Source: Trametopsis cervina
Taxonomy: Eukaryota; Basidiomycota; Agaricomycetes; Polyporales; Irpicaceae
DNA: 64,000 nt
Assembly (NCBI GenBank): GCA_022385755.1
Contig: MU278351.1
Location: 65,594-129,593 of the forward strand
Direction of reading: 5' to 3'
Shown: positions 34,831-43,653 of the stretch, in pieces
How positions within the stretch are numbered: position 1 is the first letter of the stretch
Layout of the letters: every line of letters starts with the position of its first letter
Made by a program: the position numbers and the translations under genes
Notes under the pieces: generated by a model
Databases searched by the model: none
Seen by the model: the letters and a program-made list of their open reading frames with translations, nothing else
Told to the model about the DNA's origin: nothing

Positions 34831-35585
34831 ATGATTCTCCGAATCCAGTTCTTTGAGAGTCATACATCACAACAGCCTCCCATCGCTGCATCAAAACCGT
34901 CCCAACCCCACACAGCTTGAGATCAATCCGAAAATCTTCAACGGATCGACCGTTGTCCTTGGCTTCGATCCATGATAGCAGCTTTCGGAGGTTGTTCCTG
35001 TCCGTGATGAAATCGACTGACGACCAGTCGAATTTCTCAGAAGACCCATCCTTTTCCATCGTGTCGACAGCGAGGAAGAGGGGCAGTATCGGGGAGTGTG
35101 GTACCTTGACAGCGTTGGAGTACGCGCAAGTATCTCCGGCGTCCGCAGGGACCGTGTAGGGAAGTGAGAGGTTACGCCACACTCGCGGGGACCCTGTATC
35201 CCTATAAATTATTGAAAAAGAAGTATAGAAACTTGAACAGCTCACCGGGCACAACCATAGTAGGCTTACGGGAGTTTGTCCAGGTATAGGAGGCGAGATA
35301 CTTGACGTCAGTGGCCTCTACTCTGTCCACGTTCGCGAGAGAAGGGGAGCTGATGGATTGAACGGGTCGAGCGATCAAGTTTTCCATGATATCTTTCGGC
35401 GGACGCTGTTGAGCACTCTGTGGTCTCCATCCTCCACCGTATCCACCTCTAGATGGAGCACGTTTATCTGAGCTCCATGAGGATGATTGCGCCGGTCTGG
35501 GCGAGAACATCTGATTGCGTGGTGAATCTCGAACTGGGGTGTCGGTGCGGGGAATACCACCACGACCACGGGTTGCTGCGTACAT
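34074..35585 (-). CDS. Rai1/DXO-like fold protein 1 (family often mislabelled geranylgeranyl pyrophosphate synthetase)
   Basis: Exons 35585-35246, 35193-34754 and 34703-34074 join in frame to 469 residues. The N-terminus is RG-rich (RGRGG) and disordered, suggesting RNA binding. Then follow YLASYTWT...PTMVVPG, SPRVWRNLSLPY, DFITDRNNLRKLLSWI, the strand FRIDLKLCGVGTVLMQRWE and the core VRCEVDA (Glu272, Asp274), and about 80 residues later LVKIKTRS. The E-x-D ... E-x-K layout, followed by a WxxxYLQLFLGQ helix, matches motifs III and IV of DXO/Rai1 decapping nucleases. Here the second motif is K352-I-K354, so one metal-binding acid appears lost. There is no DDxxD motif, so the prenyltransferase label current in databases is not supported. 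A TATA-like element lies upstream near 35630. Confidence 0.8.
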
Positions 35586-36002
35586 GGTTGGTAGAGATCG
35601 ATGCAGCGCGTAAAGACGAGGATGCGAGCGTTATAAGAATCTCATACAGGCTTTGATGCGCTGCATGTTTGGTCGTATCAGGCCCGGTCAACAGGAATTC
35701 AGCGCGTCTGCAATGAACCCAATAACGTAGAAGCAGCCAGCCTGAGAGAATCAGATCCATCGTTGTAATTGATAAACAGGCATGGGAATACATACCGGTT
35801 TCAATGTAAGACAATTGCCTGTTCCATGCCTGGTAACATAAAGTAAGTCATAGGGCACAGTGCCTCGGCGCAGAACCGTCGAATGGGCCGCCACATAACA
35901 GACTATACACCTTGATGAGATTTGTCGAAATTTGCGTCAGAGTAGAGGCTCAGTACCTCCACATTGCCAGAGTCTGTTAGGATATGCTGTCGTACAAATC
36001 AC

Positions 36003-36990
36003 AGACTACCAACTAGTTAGGATTAGTGACTCCATAGATCTTAACGTCCGGGGAGGGGTCATGGATGCGATCAAACGTGAGACAAAGGTAACATCGGTCC
36101 CCTCGGTAGGGCCCGTTGATATGACCGAGCACGCCAGCGCCCGAGTCGCTCGAGTCGGAAAATGCGGGGTAAAGCTTCCCGTAAGAGACGACCGCGATTT
36201 CTGGAGACTCGATACTGGTTATACCGTACTCGGAGAACATACGCCTCACGGAGAGTAGGCCATCGGCGCGGCCCAGCCCAGTGCCTGACTGACCATGATT
36301 CATGATGTCAAACCGCGTAGACGTGCCATTGGTGTCGAGGTGAGGCTGGCTCGAGATATCGTCCAGCGGTATCAGACTCCACGCATGCATAAGGTTGTAG
36401 GAGTACCCCTTGTAGACAGCATAATCCTCGGTGTTCAGCTACATAACTCCGGCTTGGTCACCCGGAGTGAACTTATCGGCTACAGAATCACAGGAAAGAA
36501 GGTTAGGTATTAGAAGTGTCGGCAGGTAAGGACCGTTGTAGAAAGGGCCAGAGCGAAGAGAATTCCTGAGCATAGCGGTCCATATAGGCAACATGTCGGG
36601 GTGGTCAATAGTCCGGGGCCCACGACGGATGCCGTGCTCCTGAATCCTTCACAAACCTCCCAAGCAAGGCCGGGCTTGTACACAGCCCGTCTTGGTGGGA
36701 TAGACGTCGGTCCATGCGTTACGATCTTGCTTAGCTGAGCGATCCTTGTCAGACTTGTGTTGCCACAGTAACGACCTTGCCTTCGAGGGGTTTAGCGATA
36801 TAGAGGCTATTGCACTCGGAGAAGAGTGCGGAAGATGTAGAGAGGGTGAAACTTGTCGCATGGAAGTTCACGCCGCAAATGTCATAGAGAGAAGAGTGGA
36901 GTGAGTGACGGACCATAAGACAGATGATAAGTCAGAAAGAAAGAAACGACATTATCAGTTAAACGAAGGGAATAGGAAAGACGAATGGGG
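36003..36990 (-). pseudogene. Decayed or unrecognised gene between the two Rai1-like genes
   Basis: Minus-strand coding-like text is strong but broken. A segment near 36850-36750 reads SECNSLYIAKPLEGKVV. One near 36620-36430 reads DHPDMLPIWTAMLRNSL and FTPGDQAGVM, then meets an in-frame TAG. The longest (36420-36013) reads VYKGYSYNLMHAWSLIPL and continues to RGDRCYLCLTFDRIHDPSP. I cannot assign a family. The in-frame TAG and the shift of frame between segments suggest a pseudogene, though an intron around the TAG has not been excluded. Confidence 0.4.
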
Positions 36991-37264
36991 CTTACTATTT
37001 AACAGACAGATTTCTCGAATGTGGGTTCAAAAATTTCGTTGAGAGCTAGGCAAAGATTTTAGTACTTGTGATCATAGACAGAGATGTCGCGAGGAGCGTA
37101 CTTTCCGACTTCGATGACGTTAACCAGCACCAGATGCCTTTCGGACTCCGACTGATGGGGTCTGCGCGCCCTGCCAAACTTCAATTACCTGCAGCACAGA
37201 GCCACAACGGTATGCTGATAGTAGCAGCACTGATTGTGAGCCGTGCGACGTTCAAATTCTAATT

Positions 37265-38771
37265 CTAAAAACAGAAACGATCAAGGATCTCATCTGGAAG
37301 AAAGCTCTCCTTCTCTCTACGCCGATACATCTTCAGCTCCCCTGCTCTAGATACGAGGCTTAGCCGTCCATCCTCCCCATGATCCAAGGCAGTATACAGG
37401 ATTTCGTCTAGTAGCCGAGCGAGCTTCTTCAACACTGGCTGTGCAACCTTTGCAGCTTCTTTCATTGAAGGGGAATCAAAATCGATTTGGCGCACTTCTT
37501 GAAAATTCCCCTTCTGATGCACGCCGAGATATAGATTGTATGTCTGTCCGAGGAATAGTTGTAGATATGTCCACGTCCAATCGAACGTCTCCGCATTTCT
37601 CGTAGACCTGGTCTTGATCTTGATGAGTGAAGACTGCGGTACTTCAGCGCCACCTTTCACCACGGTTAGCTTCTTCAGGTTCGACGATGGTGTAGACGAG
37701 GTGACGCTCAGAGACGCAAGCGCATCTACGAGTTCATTTTCCGACGAAGCTGCGGGGTTGTAGGACTCAACTGGGGGCACAGGGGCAGTAGAAATTGGAA
37801 CGGCCGTTGAAGATGGCGACATGCCGTCAGGAAATACGCATGCATCAACTTCGCTGCGGACGAGCATCTTCATCCCATGAAAGTTCTAGTAAGCAGTGTT
37901 AGCCAGGACTCGCCTTGGCGAAGACCAGTGAAGACCTACGTATGATATGACACGACTATGGCCTGCAATAATGCCACGATCACAGTCCGGTCCTGCACGT
38001 GTGCTCTCTCGCCCAAAAGAATAACCGAATCCAGCCGTTTCCGTGTCAAACACCACGTGAGTTTCCCACCTCTGCATGAGGACCGTTCCTACGCCACACA
38101 GCTTGAGATCGATTCTAAAATCGTCCACGACTTCACCCTTGTCTTTGCACACGATCCACGATAGTAGTTTTCGAAGGTTGTTTCTACATGTGATGAAGTC
38201 GACAGAGGGCCAGTCTAGCTTTTCACGGGAGTTATCTTCCTCCATGACATCAATGGCACGGAAGATGGGAAGCATTGGGGAATGAGGGATCTTCAGACCG
38301 TTCCAGTATCCAAAAGTCTCGCCAGTGTCTAGTGGTACTGTATAAGGGAGAGCGAGGTTACGCCACACTCGCGGTGACCCTGCCATCGGATTAGAAACGA
38401 GAACTGCATCGTACACCCAATCCCCTATATAACTCACCAGGGACAACCATTGTAGGCTCTTGTGCATTAGTCCACGTATAGGATGCCAAGTAACGAACAT
38501 CCGTGGCCGCAACTTCGACTACATTCGCAGGCGATGGCTCGCTGATAGCGTGAACTGGCTCGGGGATGAGGTTTTCCATGATGTCCCTCTGTGGATTGAG
38601 ATCAGTCTTCTTAGGTCTCCATCCTCCTCTGTGACTTCCTCTGGAGCCTCGTCCTCTAGGTCTCCAGTGGGAAAACTGCCCCGATCGAGAGCTTGTATTC
38701 TGGTTGCCATACCACCCTGCTGGAGTCTCGGGTCTGAGGATTCCACCTCTGCCGCGGCTTGCTGCATACAT
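37265..38771 (-). CDS. Rai1/DXO-like fold protein 2 (paralogue of 34074-35585)
   Basis: Exons 38771-38438, 38379-37940 and 37885-37265 join in frame to 464 residues, with the same three-exon structure and an identical exon 2 length (440 nt) as paralogue 1. An RG-rich N-terminus (RGRGG, RGRGSRGSHRGG) precedes the conserved blocks. The metal motif VRSEVDA is kept (Glu270, Asp272), but the downstream motif again reads I-K-I-K (Lys347, Lys349) where catalytic DXO/Rai1 enzymes have E-L-K. Between the motifs is a variable Ser/Pro-rich insertion. Both paralogues remain intact in reading frame, so the altered motif predates their duplication and the proteins are probably maintained as non-catalytic or altered enzymes. 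A TATA-like ATTATAAAAG lies just upstream. Confidence 0.8.
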
Positions 38772-39129
38772 GATCAGTGGAGGGAAACGTGAGAGTCGAT
38801 ATGGAGAGGACACGCGCATTATAAAAGATCTCTGGTAGTTTCCGACGGCGGGCGTTTAGATCACACCAGAAGATCCGTGATGAAACCTACCATGTACCGT
38901 GTAAAGGGGCGTAGAGGTAGAAATATGGCGAGTAATCCAGTTATAGAACAATCACACCGGGTAACCGCGAGGCATGTAACATCATCGAGGTGCACTCAAA
39001 AAGATCGAGTATCAGGTACTTCTTTATTTCGTCTAAATTGAGGTTCTGCACATTGTTGAGTACGCGGAGAGGTCAGCTAGCGGATCGCTTACATTGTACA
39101 TGAGCTTTCCTTCTTGGGAAAATTCCCTT

Positions 39130-40351
39130 TTACACCCTACAGTTATCCAAATTGAAGATAAGGACGTCTTCAGCACCGATCGACACGAGTTGATCCATAA
39201 CGTCGGCCGACTTGCTCTTCTCAACCATAGCGCTGACTGCAACCCAATCCTCGTCCTCCAGCGGACTAATGGTCGGTGCACGACGCCCCGGCGTAACAGC
39301 CGCGGCTGCTTGTAGTTGGCTGCGCCGTACGTTATATTCACAAACGACGTAACGGCCTGCTGCGACAACACCGGCTATACGACTAGTGATGAGGCGAATG
39401 AGAGGCTCGAACTTGGGGTGTTTCTGGTTCGTGGACTTGATGAGCACGGCTTCGGTTTGAAGCACAGTAGCGATAGCATGTAAGCCAGCGGCACGCATCG
39501 TATCACCAGACTCTGTACATTTCGTGAGTAAAGCTTCTCAAACGAGTTAGGGAAGAAGCTTACCGACAAGGTCGACTGCGCAGCGTGTTTGCCATGTAAG
39601 CCGCGATAGCATCAAGAGAAAGCCATTGCTTACCAATGCCGTCTGCCAGTCCCAACGAGCACGCTGCCTCGACACTGCCGCCTACGTATTCGATTTTTGT
39701 CTTCGCATCGCCGGTAAGGTTGAACTGTTCATCTAATTTTCCGAAGTAGTCCCCTGAAAGAACTTCAAACGAAGTGACTACCCGCTTCCCGACTAATTGC
39801 TCCACGGTCTTGATGGGCCCAGCTTCTGGTACCTGCACCTGCAAGGCACACTTCCCAAATCCGAGACGAAGCTCCTCCTTTACGAGAGTCTGCATATTTG
39901 CCTCGAGGATGACATCGTGTCCTGTGATTCCCAAATCAACATTACCTTTTCCCACAAACGAGGGGATATCAGATGCAGGCAAAAACACTCTGGAGAGAAA
40001 AGGTAAGCTGATAGCGCTGTGGGAGTACAGTGCGGCTCACAGTGCGATCGGGTGGTTCTTAACCAGACAAACGTCGAGTCTGGCATGCCTGCGGAATTGT
40101 ATGTCCGCGCCTGTTCGATTTAGTCAAGGTTCGAAGCACAGGTGACAACGACATACCTGCAAGAAGCTCCATGCACTTTTCGTGTAATCGACCTACGCCG
40201 TTGTAAGTCTTAAAGTAGCTGGGTTACGCAGATGTTCTGACCCTTCTTGGGGATCGCAAACAGCAGCCTTCCCTCTAAAGAGTCGGCGTCTGCATTATCG
40301 CATTAGTTCTGAAACCTCTTCAAGATACGCTAGATTCTTAGACTCACTCAT
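39130..40351 (-). CDS. HIS1: ATP phosphoribosyltransferase (histidine biosynthesis, step 1)
   Basis: Catalyses ATP + PRPP to phosphoribosyl-ATP, the feedback-regulated first step of histidine synthesis. Seven exons join in frame: 40351-40348 (only ATG A), 40289-40242, 40192-40157, 40110-40041, 39989-39634, 39575-39564 (12 nt) and 39512-39130, giving 302 residues, close to yeast His1 (297). Visible features are LLFAIPKKGRLHEKCMELL at the N-terminus, FLPASDIPSFVGKGNVDLGITG, the PRPP-loop-type ESGDTMRAAGL and the C-terminal regulatory domain ending NLDNCRV. The tiny first exon is followed by GTGAGT, and the 12-nt exon restores VDLV of the family sequence. The donor after PKKG (GTCAGA) is weak. 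Identity is firm. The microexons rest on frame and family match. Confidence 0.93.
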
Positions 40352-40641
40352 TTTTGATGATGAAGATGAAGGCAAATGTCAAGTTGCTGCACTGACTCGA
40401 CCACGATGATCGCTTGCAGATCTCGATCGACGCGGAACGTCACATGTCACGTCGTGATCTTGTCGCGCGTTTTGACGAATTCTTCAAATTACAACCACCA
40501 CAGACATGCGAATATAATATTTCGACCTGCGAGGCACAGATCAATATTATAAGGTGAGCACCCATATTTAACATCTCAGTACTAAGAAAATCAGTTGCAT
40601 AACCGTTATACAGTACGACGAAACATGGAAAAAGCGCGTCT

Positions 40642-41925
40642 TCAATCGAAGTAGCTTGCCGGTCTAGATACTCTGACTGACGTTCGCCTGATAGTGGCGG
40701 GAACTCCAAGACTATCTCTCGCTCGCAAGCTCGTCCTTCGTGCGCTACTCGCGCGCGTATCCAGATCCTCTTGCGTAGCCTTGCGCAGGTCTGCGAGGTC
40801 TGCTTCCAAAGCGCTGATGTGCACCTTCTGGTGTTCGACGACCTGCCTGAGGTCGCTGAGCTGTCTGGTCTTCTCAAGCAACTCCTCTCTTGCTTCTCTC
40901 AACCTCCTTTCGGCACTCTCTGCGTCTTGTTCATCGCCTGCTTCCGCTTGTGCCTCCCCCTCGGGGTCCTCATTTGTCGTTGGTAGCTCGGCTGGAGGAA
41001 ACCACGGCTCCGGAAGTGTTTCCCATGGATTTTCGATGACCGACGGAGTCTCAGGAGCAGTGATTGTGTACCATGACGAGGAATGTTTTGTCTTGTGTGC
41101 GGGAATGCTCGACCGGCGGCTGGTCCCTGGTATATAGTCGACTGCGACTCGCGTGGAGGATATCCACGGCATGCGGCTAAACGACGTGAGCAGCTGGGAA
41201 ATACGCTCCAGGTGCGTGGCCTCTGCCTCAATGTCTCTATCTGTATCCGACTCTAGCTTGGACATCGGGTCATGATCGAGCGACGCTGGCGTCGGTAGCG
41301 CAAAGTGAGGAGGCGCGAACACAAACGGGAAAGGGAAGGGCCCTGGACCGTGGAACTTGAAGGCGAGAGCGTTTTCATGGTCGGTATTCGTTGTGCCGTG
41401 ATGATCAGTGCTGGTGAAATGCGATGTTCGGGACGATTCCCTGCCAACAGACGACCGCCGGTCGTACAACTGGCTGTGGGTCATCGCTCTGGGGAGGTTC
41501 CGAAGACCGCTTACGAACCCATCTACGAAGCTACGTGCTTTTCCTCCCATACGAAGGGTCGTAGGGGAGGTCGGTATCTCGGAGACTTCATCAACGGTGC
41601 TCATCCCGTATTTGATCTGCGTGACTTCTTTCTCCTTCCCGTACGTGCTCACTGACTCTGTCTCAATGTCTCCGGGCATGACCCGACGCGCGCGGGAGCC
41701 CATCATCGGTTCATCGGCTAACCTAACTGTGCGCACTGTTGAGGCAGGCGACTGAGCCTCGATATTAATCACTGGAAATGGTGGAGGTGGTGAAGACGGC
41801 GATGTAGTATGCGGGCTGGCCAATGAGGAGATCCAGCTCCTCCCGGATACGCGGCGTTGTGCCTGTGGGTTACGCTCTTGCATGACTGGACGGAGCGTAG
41901 TTGGTGGTCTATCTCTGGAGGACAT
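40642..41925 (-). CDS. Hypothetical coiled-coil protein
   Basis: Single ORF from the ATG at 41925, 427 codons. It is mostly low-complexity (Ser/Pro/Thr-rich N-terminal third, a Pro/Phe stretch around residues 195-215). The final 120 residues form a predicted coiled coil with EAQAEAGDEQDAESAERRL and heptads through LRQVVEHQKVHISALEADL. The last 25 residues are Arg/Ser-rich. It has no enzyme motif, membrane segment or signal peptide. Such proteins are typical of basidiomycete cytoskeletal or septum-associated hypotheticals, but no function can be assigned. It is divergent from HEM13 with 519 bp between the two starts. Confidence 0.7.
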   Translation of the reverse strand: MSSRDRPPTTLRPVMQERNPQAQRRVSGRSWISSLASPHTTSPSSPPPPFPVINIEAQSPASTVRTVRLADEPMMGSRARRVMPGDIETESVSTYGKEKEVTQIKYGMSTVDEVSEIPTSPTTLRMGGKARSFVDGFVSGLRNLPRAMTHSQLYDRRSSVGRESSRTSHFTSTDHHGTTNTDHENALAFKFHGPGPFPFPFVFAPPHFALPTPASLDHDPMSKLESDTDRDIEAEATHLERISQLLTSFSRMPWISSTRVAVDYIPGTSRRSSIPAHKTKHSSSWYTITAPETPSVIENPWETLPEPWFPPAELPTTNEDPEGEAQAEAGDEQDAESAERRLREAREELLEKTRQLSDLRQVVEHQKVHISALEADLADLRKATQEDLDTRASSARRTSLRARDSLGVPATIRRTSVRVSRPASYFD

Positions 41926-42396
41926 GGTGGTGAAGATGATATGAGAAGGTAAGCGTTGGTCCCCTCTGTCAAGCCAGTATGGCCATGCTCGCAAGGTGAG
42001 GAGAACGCGCTGTTTTCATGAAACTGTACTGAAAGCATCCTCATGTACTCGGGCGCTGAGAAGTATGGAGCGAATGAATGATCTCGTATTCTCCCTTTCT
42101 TGTGGTGATCATACATTTCATTCTACTATAAATCCAGCTTCAAGTTGAGTGCTCACCGTGTGATGCGAGGCGAATGTGTGCCGCGATAAAGCTAATCAGG
42201 TGACATCAAATCGGAGTTTTGATGCGTGCCTCAGGCTCACTCGAGTTGTTGGCTTCGCCACTGTACTTCCTCGTGTCAAATATCGGTAGGTGCTCGAACG
42301 ATATCCTGCTCGGCGAGACTTTCACAGAACGCGCATCCAGACACGCCGGGACTTGCGTGAGAACTCGCGCGCGACCCGCAGATTGACGGAGCGAGC

Positions 42397-42405
42397 ACTA
42401 TAAAT
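42397..42405 (+). promoter_or_regulatory. TATA-like box of HEM13
   Basis: ACTATAAAT lies about 45 bp upstream of the HEM13 ATG. This is a reasonable core promoter position for a fungal gene with a short leader. Confidence 0.45.
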
Positions 42406-42444
42406 CTCACCAGAAACCACGACGCAATCTGTCCAGGATCCACC

Positions 42445-43485
42445 ATGTCGACCAAGCCAATGCGCGCGCAGGTAGAGGAGTACATCCTCGACCTCCAAAA
42501 TCGGATCGTCACCGCCTTCGAGAAGCTGGATCCCAACTCTCCTCCGTTCAAGCGCGACGAATGGACGCGCAAAGAAGGTGGACGCGGCATGTCCTGCGTG
42601 TTCGCCACGCCAGACCAGACGACGTCTCTGCTAGAGAAAGCGGGGGTTAACATCTCCATCGTGCACGGTCTGCTGCCCCCGGCGGCGATGAAGCAGATGC
42701 GCGCAGAGCACGGGAGCGTCCCGATCGGCGACATAAGCATGCCATTCTTCGCCGCAGGGATCAGTCTCGTCGTGCATCCCCGCAACCCACACGCGCCGAC
42801 TGTTCACGCCAACTATCGCTACTTTGAGATCACGGATCTGCCGAAGGAGGGAGAGACAGAGGACGCGGATGGGGGCCCGACGAAGGGCAAATTGCTGGCG
42901 TGGTGGTTTGGCGGAGGATGCGACCTCACCCCGTCCTACCTGTACGAAGAGGACGCGGTGCACTTCCACAAGACGATCAAAGCCGCATGCGACCCGCACG
43001 GCGTGATCCTGTATCCCGAGCTGAAGAAGTGGTGCGACAAGTACTTCTACATCCCCCACCGTGGCGAGTCTCGCGGAATCGGTGGCATCTTCTTCGACGA
43101 CTTGTGCGACCAGAAACACCACATCATCCCAGATGACGCAGAGCGGCCTCGTACGCCAGCGGATATCTTCGATTTTGTCAAATCGGCTGGCGACGCATTC
43201 ATTCCCTCGTATCTCCCTATTCTGGAGTTGCGCGTGCGGGCACAGTTTACGCCCGAACAACGCCGATGGCAGTTGCTTCGTCGTGGCCGCTACGTCGAAT
43301 TCAATCTTGTCTACGACCGCGGGACGAAGTTTGGTCTGGCGACACCGAGTGCACGCATTGAGAGCGTGTTAATGAGCCTGCCAGAGACGGCACGGTGGGA
43401 GTATATGAGCGAGGTTGGCACGGAGGAGGGCAGTGAGGAGGCGAAGTGTTTAGAGGTGTTGCGCTCACCGAAGGAGTGGGTATAG
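42445..43485 (+). CDS. HEM13: Coproporphyrinogen III oxidase, oxygen-dependent
   Basis: Haem biosynthesis enzyme converting coproporphyrinogen III to protoporphyrinogen IX with O2. Single exon, 346 residues, start at 42445. The family signature WWFGGGCDLTPSYLYEEDAVHFH (about residues 152-174, shown here within two overlapping motifs) is complete, as are PHRGESRGIGGIFFDD and RYVEFNLVYDRGTKFGL near the C-terminus. There is no N-terminal targeting sequence, so it is predicted cytosolic as in yeast. The lack of introns stands out against intron-rich neighbours. The gene is tail-to-tail with the sulfite-oxidase-like gene (168 bp between stops). Identity is firm. Confidence 0.97.
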   Translation: MSTKPMRAQVEEYILDLQNRIVTAFEKLDPNSPPFKRDEWTRKEGGRGMSCVFATPDQTTSLLEKAGVNISIVHGLLPPAAMKQMRAEHGSVPIGDISMPFFAAGISLVVHPRNPHAPTVHANYRYFEITDLPKEGETEDADGGPTKGKLLAWWFGGGCDLTPSYLYEEDAVHFHKTIKAACDPHGVILYPELKKWCDKYFYIPHRGESRGIGGIFFDDLCDQKHHIIPDDAERPRTPADIFDFVKSAGDAFIPSYLPILELRVRAQFTPEQRRWQLLRRGRYVEFNLVYDRGTKFGLATPSARIESVLMSLPETARWEYMSEVGTEEGSEEAKCLEVLRSPKEWV

Positions 43486-43653
43486 AAACGAAGATGAACA
43501 ATCAATACAGTACATGTAGCATATGGACAACCTCGAATAGAGCTTCCAATCTCATCGCTAGCTTTCACATGTTGCGAAAACTGGTACAATTATGCTCATA
43601 CTGGTACAGGACAATGATGTACAATCCTAATCGAAGTTCGTCTGGCACTTCAA

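Noticed and set aside
42631..43260. 209-codon minus-strand open frame
   Set aside because: It is the antisense shadow of HEM13.
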